Source: Distichodus sexfasciatus (Eukaryota > Chordata > Actinopteri > Characiformes > Distichodontidae). From it: a stretch of DNA of 64,000 bases. How positions within the stretch are numbered: the stretch's first letter is position 1; every line of letters starts with the position of its first letter. The stretch lies in contig JAVGVS010000304.1 in assembly GCA_032718565.1 (NCBI GenBank), positions 1-64,000 of the forward strand, in the 5' to 3' direction. The translations under genes and the position numbers were made by a program. Below are positions 58,801 to 64,000 of the stretch, piece after piece. The notes below the pieces were generated by a model. It had not been told where the DNA came from and searched no databases. It was given only the letters and a program-made list of their open reading frames with translations.

Positions 58801-61012
58801 TGGGTTTTGGATCTTCCTGGTTGTTCCGGAACGGAGTTGTTTGAGGGCGTTCATCCCTGGATTATTATAGCGGGAGCATGAGATTGTTTAATTTTTGTTC
58901 TCAGTCCTGGTTTTTCCTTTTGCCTCATTGGAGTGTGTGTTCTGTTTTTGTTGGACATTAAACATTCACCATCTATCTGCAACTGCGTTGTTCTCTCCTT
59001 TTTCTTTTTTAATCACACGGCACCCATGACACTGTGACACTCAACCAAGCTTTCATTTCAAAATACATTTCAAATTATTTTTGGCTAATTGTTAAAGTCT
59101 GTTTGTGCTATATCTTAAATATAAAAGGCCACTGTGTGCTTACATTACATAATGCATGATCATACTGTAAATGCATAATTCATGAATCTCAAGATTCTTT
59201 ACTCTTGATGGATTTTGGTAAAATGAACTTTCAAATCACTTCAAACCCCGTGATCAGAAGGTCGCCGGAATCCCAGACTGGTAAAGTCACCACTGAGGAC
59301 TCATGAGCAAGGTACCGTCCCCAATCAAGGTACCTCCCAGCGCGCTACCCACTGCTCCTTCACGGATGGGTCAAACGCAGAGGTCATATTTCGTTGTGGT
59401 GGACTGTTCCCACATAAACTAAGCATGACAGTTGGGGCAGTTGGTGGTGTAACAGTAGGGTGTTCGCCCCATGATCATAAAGTTGCAGGTTCCAATCTGG
59501 GACCGGCAGAGTTATCACTGAGGTGCTAATGAGCAAGGTACCGTCCCCAAGCACTGCTCCTCAGGCGCTGCCTTTGTTAGCTGCCCACTGCTCCTTCATG
59601 GATGGGTCAAATGCAAAGGTCACATTTCGTTGTGGTGCACTGTGTACTGTGCTCTGTTGACAATGATAAATAATCACTCACTTTCACTTTTTCACTTTCA
59701 GATAAACTGGTCTGGCGCAGACTTGTCCACCAGCATAAGTTACCATGCTACTCAATGGGAATTCATTTAAGACACACTGAACGGAACTCCCACCAAGGCC
59801 TAAATAAGCCAGACTTATTGAAATAAGTGAGACTTTCCTTTGTAATATTGTTACGATTGATCTATTTAGGAGATTTTGGCGTTTTGCAAGAACGAATAAA
59901 ACTGTGAAATCTGGGGAACAAGCGAGACAAGTGCCAACATTAGCACTAAGTTAAAGGCTAAAGATATTCCACCAGGAAGCTCCCAGACACTGGTGTAAGT
60001 GGTGTGTGTTTGCATGCATCAGGGAAGAACTCCACCCCGACAGACGGCAATGGAGAATTGTTAACGCACGTATGAAGTAACAAGTTTTTTTTATTCAGTC
60101 TTCTATGACTTACGGTTCAAGCTGCAGAGTTTTAGTGGCAAAAATAATAATAATAAGTATAGTCGCAAGACGGAGTCCAAGCAATAGCCTGAAAAAGCAG
60201 CTCTGTCATGGGGCATGGCATGTTGAGTGAGCATGTGCCAACACTAGACATCTTTGACTCAAGTGGTTTTATTGAAGAAAAACTAAAAAAGGCACGAGGG
60301 CCAAATTCCACACTTAAAGTTTACTTTGAATCGAGAGACAAACAGGTAACATGCCAGACAGAGGGTATGAGGGTGGACAGACAAGGAACAATTGGAGAAA
60401 CACTAATATAGTAAAAAAAACGAATTTAGTGAAACAGAATCAAGGGGGAGGAGTAAATAAACACATGAAAACCAATCATAAAGCAAACACTAATGAGGCA
60501 AATCAACAATAAAGGAATAATCAGTAGGAAAAGAGGGGGCTGAACCAAACTAATTTAAAAATTACTAATTTACTAACAAACAAGAATTAACAGAAAGAAC
60601 CAATAGGAGACAATGAGGAGGTGGGACTAGACAACACAGACAAGACAACATATAAAACAAAATGTTACTATGGCGGCATCTGGGGGGCACCCAGGCAAGG
60701 CAAACATTATACGCTGCTGTACAAATGTTTGCACATACACTGAACATTGTACACATAAATAGCTTGAATATAGTATCTGTCATATTATAACCTTCTACCT
60801 CGTGCACATCCAATGTAAAATGTCAATTTGCACCTGTTTAAATGTTTGCATATTTGCACATATACTGAACATTGTACTTGAAAATAGTCCGGATATAGTA
60901 TCTGTCTATTATAACTCTACCTCTTGCACATTCAGTGTAAATGTCAATTTCAACCTGTTAAGAATACTGCATCCTGACTTGACACACTATGTCTATATTC
61001 TAGCCTTTAATT

Positions 61013-61050
<38 letters not shown>

Positions 61051-61055
61051 TCTCT

Positions 61056-61098
<43 letters not shown>

Positions 61099-62672
61099 AT
61101 ATTTAAGGGAGAAAAAAAAATCCCTGTCTAGTTTAAAATGTATATTGCATATTGTCTGGTTTAAAATGTATATTGTTTAATGTATATTTTAGTATTTCTA
61201 CTTATTTATTGTCTATCCCATGTGCCTAGTCGTGCCACTGCCTATTTATTCTTTGTTCTACTGTTCTTTGTTTGTTTGCACTGGAAATAACCTGGAGCCA
61301 CGTCGTCTCGTCTCTCTATGTGTCTGTACAGTATGTAGCAGAGATGACAATAAAGTTGACTTTGACTTGACTTGAAGAGTCGGGGGTAGCGTGACAAGCA
61401 CAAAAGCAGATGATACAGTAAGCATTGAAGAAATGAGTCAGTGAAACACTGTATACAATGTGGAAAATAAAATAAAATATTTTAGTTTGGGGAAATAAGT
61501 ATTTATATCAAGAAGCAGTGTAAATTGGAGTAAATTGATGTAGCAAAGGTTTTTATTATGTTATTTAACAATATTGCTGATGCAGTAAATTGATATAGCA
61601 AATGTTTTTATTATGTTATTAATATTGTATTTATAGTGAGGAGTAATGTGAATAATACTTGGACCTTTAATAAGAAACAGAACGATTACAAGAGGGGTCC
61701 ATAAGCACTTTGTGCTTTAGCCTCTAATAAATATATTTGCACACAAATAGTATTTTTATGAAGTGCCGCAGCATGACACATGGAGACTTAAACTGATCTT
61801 TTTCTCTCTCTATCTCATTCCGTCTCTCTCACATACACACACACATTCACTAGAGCAGTCTCATTACCACATCTGACAGAACAAGGTCTCTAAATTAGCC
61901 TAAAAAGGAACTTATAAATGAATTAGGGAGCAGATTTGTATGCCCTGCTTAATCAAAACTGTAATGATCCTGCCTATGCATACTAATGGCCCACCCTTTG
62001 TGTTCTCTTAGGCCTTCATAATGTTTTATGGTAATTAGTACTTTTCAAACCTGCTTTGGAAGGAAGACACAACAAAGCCTTGCCAGAAGCTTTCTACTGT
62101 TTCTCCTCTCCAAGAGAGTCAGCATATTGTATGGTGACTTGATGAAGAGACAGATCCACATTAATTTAACATGACGTGGAATCTGTGCTTGTCATGTTAG
62201 AAGTTACTCACCTAGAGTCTTTACGGATTCTTGCTCTGTCTATGGATACGTGATGGGCTTTGGTGATATCACAAAAGTGTCCTGACGTAGGCTCAGCTGA
62301 CACACCCTCCTTGGCCTTGAGACGACGGTGGACTTCCACAGCAACTCTGTGGAAACGTGTTGATCCCTGATTGATGACCCCCAGTAGTCTGTGGCTGTGC
62401 CGTAATGGGACAGGTGGCGAGCGGCCCAGGTTGTAACCAACAGCATCTTGTAGCTTTTCAATTTGCAACACCTTGGCCTCCAGTTCCCTCTGTAGTACCT
62501 GTAGCTGCAGCTCTTGGGATCGAAGCTCCTGGTCGCGCTGGACCAGTTCCTCTTCAAGATGAACAATCCTTAACTTGAGATGCTCTGCTGACTCCCACAC
62601 AGGCACTTCTTTAATACTGGAGACCAGACATGTCTCCTCTGGCTGCGGGGCTTTGATCGAACCATTTCCCAT
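34817..62672 (-). CDS. prkg2: cGMP-dependent protein kinase, prkg2-like (16 exons, 3' end outside window)
   Basis: A Ser/Thr kinase activated by cGMP, membrane-targeted by N-terminal myristoylation. Sixteen coding exons with GT-AG sites and consistent phases give about 707 codons. These are: MGNGS start, coiled coil (about residues 32-76), autoinhibitory stretch KAKEGVSAEP (about 119-128), two cyclic-nucleotide-binding domains, and a kinase with LGMGGFGRVEL, FALKC, YRDLKPEN, DFGFA and TWTFCGTPEYVAPEV. No stop or frameshift occurs in any exon, in contrast to the surrounding repeats. The MGNGS start and RIRKDSSKKKL resemble type II (PRKG2). Some kinase residues look type-I-like, so a teleost paralogue is possible. 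The last about 55 residues, ending the AGC C-tail, were not found. Confidence 0.93.
34880..35502. other. Intron 15 sequence without recognised element
   Basis: AT-rich; short ORFs lack motifs. No repeat was recognised before the LINE 3' end at about 35503. Confidence 0.5.
36140..36484 (-). pseudogene. Tc1-like transposase N-terminal part
   Basis: MRFNISLSTVHNIIKRFRES and GRKPILDACD form a helix-turn-helix and linker. KKKPYLNIIQK closes the DNA-binding half. Beyond 36140 the coding signal fades; no complete DDE domain remains. The start at 36484 is internal to the normal N-terminus. Confidence 0.8.
36803..37486 (+). mobile_element. RTE/Rex3-type LINE 3' fragment with 15-bp target duplication
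   Basis: Flanked by AATTTGCACAACGTC at 36788-36802 and 37487-37501. The coding part on the plus strand (DMEFKYLGVLFTSEGRMERE, VPTLTYGHELWVVTERM, ERSQMRWLGHLVRMPPGRLP) is the RT C-terminal region, in two frames with a break near 37130. It ends in a (TGGA)n tail at 37462-37486, typical of RTE clade 3' ends. Confidence 0.92.
37640..38119. repeat. AT-rich low-complexity region
   Basis: A-rich and (AAT)n stretches, including ATAATAATA runs at 37900-37920 and 38000-38030. No gene. Confidence 0.7.
38120..38835. repeat. GC-rich block with a 110-bp tandem duplication
   Basis: Very C-rich on the plus strand, in sharp contrast to its AT-rich flanks. Two units, 38547-38654 and 38655-38764, are direct repeats containing GGAAGATCAGAGGGGGCCAA. 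Long overlapping ORFs exist in several frames on both strands, but their Pro/Gly bias comes from composition. It sits in the LINE 3' UTR region. Confidence 0.8.
39348..40310 (-). pseudogene. LINE reverse transcriptase (L2/CR1-like)
   Basis: FQSGFRANHSTETALLKVVN, LVLLDISAAVDTIYHTILL, YGVPQGSVLGPLLFSLHMLP and a degenerate catalytic box, CFADNAQLYI (FADD expected). It continues with ITSRLDYCNVLFSGCPN at 39480-39540. Frameshifts occur near 39660 and 39575. The catalytic Asp-to-Asn change alone would inactivate it. Confidence 0.88.
40312..41732 (+). mobile_element. Probable solo LTR in the LINE (same family as 58189)
   Basis: The insert 40317-41727 starts TGTCACGGCC and ends CACCATGACA. The LTR at 58189-59031 has the same ends and similar internal blocks (CTTCTGGGT, CTACCTAGTAG). 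It is flanked by AAGAC/AAGAG, with one mismatch. LINE RT sequence stops at one side and endonuclease sequence starts at the other. The middle (about 41060-41500) may be a further insertion. Confidence 0.65.
41760..42640 (-). pseudogene. LINE endonuclease domain remnant
   Basis: TPPGYSYEPWLSGKGEGIAT and IYERSLSITQKSGFKFKSF at 42120-42235 match the apurinic-endonuclease-type LINE domain (PPGY ... GGGVA region). The remainder is shredded. Confidence 0.7.
42262..42388. mobile_element. Fold-back MITE, 127 bp
   Basis: TGGGGCAGTTTCCCAGACAG at the left and its near-complement (CTGGGAAACCGCCCCA) at the right. Inner arms containing AAGACTAGT are also inverted. A common palindromic fish MITE layout; no coding capacity. 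Confidence 0.85.
42740..42960 (-). pseudogene. L2-type LINE ORF1, esterase-like fragment
   Basis: SSRLWTLNCWLSKWCSDNTV, WSTFEGKPDLLSRDGIH: a GDSL/SGNH-esterase-like C-terminal part with the D-G-I-H signature (catalytic Asp-His pair), a domain known from ORF1 of some CR1/L2 LINEs. The rest of ORF1 is degraded. Confidence 0.7.
43540..44567 (+). pseudogene. Rex1-type LINE, RT C-terminal part and 3' end
   Basis: EQLVRWCKDNNLILNISKTK at 43687, a REX1-like fingerprint of RT region plus thumb. Then HQRLYFLRQLRAFGASQKV, MLTLSILVWYGNMTSQDKHQ and SHPVNHLFTPLPSGKRYKS to about 44280. The 3' UTR ends in TTTAATAAGCTTGAACTTGA at 44539-44561. Three or more frame breaks. Confidence 0.85.
44600..45420 (+). 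pseudogene. Ty3/Gypsy pol remnant (integrase)
   Basis: Degraded integrase on the plus strand: NSCLVCATTKTASNLPVGK near 44805, the core SDCGHQFTSRVWKAFFPSLG near 45075, and ITSGYHPQSIGQAERTVME near 45140-45200. No LTRs were recognised on either side. It is a different copy from the 20657 element. Confidence 0.85.
45421..45791. other. Intron 15 sequence, nothing recognised
   Basis: No motif-bearing ORF or repeat was recognised between the Gypsy remnant and exon 15. Confidence 0.5.
45792..45914 (-). CDS. prkg2: prkg2-like exon 15 (123 bp)
   Basis: SPPFSGSDPIKIYTMVLHGI then EKVDIPKRISKRTEDLIRKL. Acceptor TTTAG; donor TGCAA|GTATGT. The downstream intron to exon 16 is 10.9 kb, filled with LINE and other repeats. 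Confidence 0.93.
46182..46829. mobile_element. MITE with TA duplication (Tc1/mariner-type)
   Basis: The left end TGTGACCCTCCATGGCAAAA, with CCAGTCGCTTGTC further in, is mirrored by GACAAGCGACTGG...AGAGTCACA at the right. TA lies at 46180-46181 and 46830-46831. It is 648 bp with no transposase. It ends 8 bp before the hAT target duplication. Confidence 0.8.
47152..47405 (+). repeat. DIRS left inverted terminal repeat
   Basis: Mirrored by 52475-52720 (for example GTTAACTTGATCTAACCAAT here against ATTGGTTAGATCAAGTTAAC there). It ends near CTATAAATGCGGCC, a TATA-like promoter box at about 47360. Confidence 0.88.
47557..49031 (+). pseudogene. DIRS ORF1 (gag-like), broken
   Basis: It starts MPRRRCTSCSEPLRSDDGHL with a Cys-rich zinc ribbon (CTSC...CVRC...CPHC). 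An acidic Ser-rich stretch follows. A frame change occurs near 48180, and a TAG at 48534-48536 and a TGA near 48811 break the rest (SVTDPALRATKATAQAIG near 48580). Nucleoprotein role inferred from position. Confidence 0.85.
49200..50990 (+). pseudogene. DIRS reverse transcriptase-RNase H, broken
   Basis: The RT has SGFYSRYFLVPKKDGGL near 49530, a region in a shifted frame (49600-49745) with LDLKDAYFHIQI, then the catalytic VRVLNYLDDWLIL near 49885-49925. A TAA at 50011-50013 precedes the thumb. RNase H has STDASNTGWGALCEAK near 50377, EMLAVCRACQAF, and LVHSDSRSVVSYV near 50550. Compensating frameshifts flank the middle block. Confidence 0.9.
51165..52131 (+). pseudogene. DIRS tyrosine recombinase, nearly intact
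   Basis: It integrates the circular DNA copy, replacing a DDE integrase. An N-terminal core-binding part starts near 51170 (TEARAPSTRRLYALKW); a TGA at 51238 interrupts it. The frame from 51283 is open to 52131 (282 residues). Catalytic residues: Arg in SVKRVGDLQAL near 51590, His-x-x-Arg in RAHSTRGMASSW near 51970, a Trp/His position in EAAGWSSPSTF, and the nucleophilic Tyr in FVRFYNLDV near 52080. One nonsense change separates it from a full frame. Confidence 0.9.
52383..52807 (+). repeat. DIRS right terminal region (inverted repeat plus complementary region)
   Basis: It holds the complement of the element's left tip (52383-52407), a 60-bp palindromic pair (52405-52465 with 52740-52806) and the right inverted repeat. 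This arrangement lets a circular intermediate be rebuilt for recombinase-mediated insertion. Confidence 0.85.
53256..53419 (-). CDS. prkg2: prkg2-like exon 14
   Basis: Metal-binding DFGFAKKIG, the activation loop KTWTFCGTPEYVAPEV with its phosphorylatable Thr, and DCWSLGILIFELLTG. Donor GGCAG|GTAAGC. The hAT/DIRS complex lies in the next intron, only 179 bp away. Confidence 0.94.
53676..53820 (+). repeat. tRNA-derived SINE
   Basis: GGTGGTAATGACACAGTGGT resembles a box A region and GCTTGAATCTCC a box B. The tail contains TTGTTCAACTACAATTAAA. It lies in the intron between exons 13 and 14. Confidence 0.65.
53934..54075 (-). CDS. prkg2: prkg2-like exon 13
   Basis: The catalytic loop IGIVYRDLKPENLLL (YRD form usual in AGC kinases) and DAEGYIKM. 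Acceptor TTTAG; donor AATG|GTCAGT. Confidence 0.94.
54315..54404 (-). CDS. prkg2: prkg2-like exon 12 (90 bp)
   Basis: LFRTFRDAKYVYMLLEVCLG then GELWSILRD, the hinge between kinase lobes. Acceptor TTTCAG; donor GACAT|GTGAGT. Confidence 0.93.
54971..55107 (-). CDS. prkg2: prkg2-like exon 11
   Basis: VKLKNEDTTFALKCIKKKH with the ATP-binding Lys, and the alpha-C helix QQEHIYSEKNIL with its Glu. Donor GTGAG|GTTAGC. Confidence 0.93.
55211..55361 (-). CDS. prkg2: prkg2-like exon 10
   Basis: A hinge region (QSSLCERGPEEAELQSLQEK) and the Gly-rich loop VVTTLGMGGFGRVEL of the kinase. Acceptor TTACAG; donor CTG|GTGAGC. Confidence 0.93.
55927..56025 (-). CDS. prkg2: prkg2-like exon 9 (99 bp)
   Basis: DNFNQIVGTYEELQAYLWEY then VEQLSISDERRNA, the C-helix and linker to the kinase. 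Acceptor CCTCAG; donor CAGT|GTAAGC. Confidence 0.92.
56109..56177 (-). CDS. prkg2: prkg2-like exon 8 (69 bp)
   Basis: SEDVRSANIIAKEKDTQCLV then LDR completes the cassette, with the Arg-Ser that contact cGMP. Acceptor TTCTAG; donor AGAGA|GTAAGT. Confidence 0.93.
56504..56598 (-). CDS. prkg2: prkg2-like exon 7 (95 bp)
   Basis: VSVTQSTEGCLEPQEIKTLG then VGDYFGEKALI, the first half of the second phosphate-binding cassette. Acceptor TTGCAG; donor TCAG|GTTTGG. Confidence 0.93.
56801..56878 (-). CDS. prkg2: prkg2-like exon 6 (78 bp)
   Basis: DYFDKGEYIIREGEEGNTFF then IISKGE, the beta strands of the second cGMP domain. In phase 0 on both sides; donor GAGAG|GTAAGA. Confidence 0.93.
56969..57032 (-). 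CDS. prkg2: prkg2-like exon 5 (64 bp)
   Basis: SVSLLKDLPEEKLAKIVDC then LEI, the start of the second cyclic-nucleotide-binding domain. Too short for ordinary ORF calling; placed by splice sites (CTTAG and AATT|GTAAGT) and phase. Confidence 0.92.
57194..57299 (-). CDS. prkg2: prkg2-like exon 4
   Basis: AVTQSYIWALDRQTFQSIM through HFSFLR closes the first cGMP site and leads to the linker helix. Acceptor TTCTAG; donor GCAG|GTACAA. Confidence 0.93.
57670..57783 (-). CDS. prkg2: prkg2-like exon 3
   Basis: The phosphate-binding cassette of the first cGMP site, FGELAILYNCKRTATVK, with the Glu and Arg that contact the ribose and phosphate. Donor AAAG|GTAAAT. Confidence 0.93.
57877..58043 (-). CDS. 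prkg2: prkg2-like exon 2
   Basis: Begins the first cyclic-nucleotide-binding domain: KKLINEAIMNNDFLKKLEP and QIVIQEGEPGNYLYVLA. The acceptor follows TGTTTAG; the donor is GCAG|GTCTGT. The phase matches exon 1, giving KDSS across the junction. The intron upstream (58044-62211) holds a solo LTR and SINEs. Confidence 0.93.
58184..59036 (+). mobile_element. Solo LTR, 843 bp, CTGTG target duplication
   Basis: TGTCACGGCC...CCATGACA at 58189-59031, flanked exactly by CTGTG at 58184-58188 and 59032-59036. No internal genes: an LTR-LTR recombination remnant in prkg2 intron 1. It is the same family as 40317-41727. The ORFs in it are not genes. Confidence 0.9.
59240..59445 (+). repeat. tRNA-derived SINE, copy A
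   Basis: CCCCGTGATCAGAAGGTCGC near 59246, GAGCAAGGTACCGTCCCC near 59307, and the body CATATTTCGTTGTGGTG near 59385. The head is degraded; it abuts copy B. Confidence 0.75.
59446..59700 (+). repeat. tRNA-derived SINE, copy B
   Basis: A tRNA-like head with box A (GTTGGTGGTGTAACAGTAGG) and box B (AGGTTCCAATCTGG), then the conserved body GAGCAAGGTACCGTCCCC. It ends in a CACTTTCACTTTTTCACTTT tail. The best-preserved member of the family in the window. Confidence 0.8.
59860..60690. other. Intron 1 sequence, unclassified
   Basis: No coding motif. The stretch near 60098-60130 (CTTACGGTTCAAGCTGCAG) resembles 4458-4495, so part is probably dispersed repeat. Confidence 0.45.
60691..61375 (+). mobile_element. 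LINE 3' UTR-type repeat with (TA)n tract
   Basis: Two imperfect tandem units (TTGCACATACACTGAACATT near 60729, and again near 60854). A (TA)n microsatellite follows at 61018-61105. The end GACAATAAAGTTGACTTTGA near 61347 is typical of fish LINE 3' tails. No RT remains. Confidence 0.7.
61376..62211. other. Intron 1 sequence, nothing recognised
   Basis: A short duplicated unit (AGTAAATTGATGTAGCAAAG near 61530 and AGTAAATTGATATAGCAAAT near 61583) is the only structure seen. Confidence 0.5.
62212..62672 (-). CDS. prkg2: prkg2-like exon 1
   Basis: Starts MGNGSIKAPQPEE, chosen over the upstream in-frame ATG at 62693 because Gly2 gives the myristoylation motif of type II kinases. It encodes a heptad-rich coiled coil (LKLRIVHLEEELVQRDQEL and on) for dimerisation, then RLKAKEGVSAEP, the autoinhibitory pseudosubstrate region. 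The donor is TCTAG|GTGAGT. Confidence 0.93.
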
Positions 62673-64000
62673 GGCTAAAAACTGACTCGGCACTATAGAG
62701 AAGTCCTTGGTCAGTCAAGTCATCTCACTGTGTGGTCATTCTTATTTCAATTATCTACAAATTGAATCTGTTTAATAAAACATCATGTAAACAAAATGGT
62801 TCTTGGTTAAAGTTCATTAATTCTTTCCACATTGAGCTATTCAAGTAATTTGGTAAAATAAAACCCTGTAATTGTGATATCACAATATACTGTATAGTCC
62901 ACAGCAAAACATATTGCAGTTTCCTCTTTCCAACACCATAGAGAACTGTCAGCATGCAATGTATTTACAAATCAATATATTGCTTAAAATAATCCAACAT
63001 AAATGTAAAGGAATTAATCATAATGAGTAAATCTATATTCTGCAGAGTTCCAAGCAGAAGTAGATGTATTCAGGGGTATTTCTCAATTTCAGCAAATCTT
63101 CAGCATTGCTATTCTGTAATATTATTTATTGTATGTTAAGCAGATTCAGTAAACACCCTGCATTCACATAATAAAATTTTAAGTATTGTAGTTAAACCTT
63201 ACAACAGCTATTAAATTACACAGTTAACTTATTAAATGTACCAAGTAAACATCAAACTTTAAATAACCTCTATACTCTCTCTAACAACAATAATAATAGT
63301 AATTATTGCTATCAAGGCAGACTGCTCACCGTATCCTTGTTTATTGAGTTATATCTCTCTGTTCACCCTAAATATGTCAGCATTTGTCTTCTTTGTTCTG
63401 TAAGGCTGTAGAGGAATACAACCTGCTCATGCCCAGGCAGGAGGTGACTGAAGCAGCTGTTCTGTTGTTCTGAGAAGCCCTGGCAACCTCACTGAAGAGC
63501 CACTTCTGAAAAGATGTAAAGCATTAACAGGACAGGGTACAGTGACCTCTAACGATGACAAAATGGTAATGCAACTTTCTGACAGAACACCATTGTGTAG
63601 ATATGGGTATACTGTATAAACTAAGTCTTTCTGCATTGTTTCATATAAATAAATGTATGGCAATTGTTCATGCTTCATTTACATATATAAACATATTTCT
63701 CCTTTATTTTTTCTTAGACATCATTTCAGAAATACAACAACACAAATTGCAATTGTATAAATGTTATTTTTGAGAAAAAATTGACTACATGGTAAAATTA
63801 AAACTGGAAACAATTGCACAAATTTTTAGTTTTAGGGTGTGTTTAGTTTTATCATAAATTAACATACATACATCAATTTTCCAGAAATAAACATTTATAT
63901 GTCAAATAAATTTTTTATGTACTAAACAAACCACAAAATGAAACTCAATTAGAAAGTCAATTAGACGTTCAATGTCATTGGATATTCAGTCTATTTGCTA
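62673..64000. other. Upstream flank of prkg2-like exon 1
   Basis: It should hold 5' UTR and possibly promoter or an upstream intron. I found no convincing CpG-rich promoter, TATA box or noncoding exon. AT-rich; no repeat recognised. Confidence 0.4.

Noticed and set aside
61018..61105. TA-rich run considered as CRISPR-like or regulatory
   Set aside because: It is a simple (TA)n microsatellite with no spacers.
63427..63678. 83-codon minus-strand ORF upstream of exon 1 as an alternative kinase N-terminus
   Set aside because: No similarity to kinase N-termini, no good donor, and exon 1 already supplies the myristoylated start.

Overview
The window looks like teleost fish DNA. It carries a vertebrate cGMP-dependent protein kinase gene with canonical GT-AG introns, buried among fish-typical transposable elements: Tc1-like, hAT, DIRS, Ty3/Gypsy, ERV, Penelope, L2/Rex1/RTE LINEs, tRNA-SINEs and a Polinton. 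No bacterial-style operons, tRNA or rRNA genes, or CRISPR arrays were seen. The species cannot be named from sequence alone.

Host gene: a myristoylated-type cGMP-dependent protein kinase (prkg2-like) lies on the minus strand. Sixteen coding exons can be placed between 62672 and 34817 with matching phases and splice sites. They encode the N-terminal coiled coil, the autoinhibitory segment, both cyclic-nucleotide-binding domains and most of the kinase domain (about 707 codons). The last roughly 55 residues were not found and should lie left of the window. The intron after exon 16 is then longer than 34.8 kb, and it contains everything from 1 to 34816.

Layout. 1-3030: an intact DD38E Tc1-like (Intruder-type) transposon and a decayed element of a second DD38E family. 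3053-6840: SINE and unclassified repeats. 6840-34030: a degraded Polinton/adintovirus-like element. Its plus strand carries protein-primed DNA polymerase B, packaging ATPase and two conserved small genes. Its minus strand carries adenain-like protease, major capsid, pX-like basic protein, minor capsid, integrase and an unknown gene. At least seven later insertions hit it: a Penelope element with hammerhead ribozyme (in polB), a solo LTR and a LINE fragment (ATPase), a Tc1 copy (protease), a Tc1 remnant (major capsid), a Ty3/Gypsy element and an endogenous retrovirus (minor capsid). 34817-46181: prkg2 exons 16 and 15, with an L2-type LINE, nested Tc1+RTE, a probable solo LTR, a MITE, Rex1 and a Gypsy remnant between them. 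46182-53077: a TA-flanked MITE, then a hAT element with 8-bp target duplication that swallowed a DIRS tyrosine-recombinase retrotransposon. 53256-62672: the remaining prkg2 exons, with SINEs and a solo LTR. 62673-64000: upstream flank.

The most notable signals are a 2H-phosphoesterase-like segment between protease and reverse transcriptase of the endogenous retrovirus, its in-frame UGA between gag and pol, the stack of datable insertions in the Polinton, the Penelope hammerhead ribozyme, and a 36-bp near-perfect inverted duplication at the Polinton's right side. Viral-type genes are described with their breaks only; no restored sequences are given.
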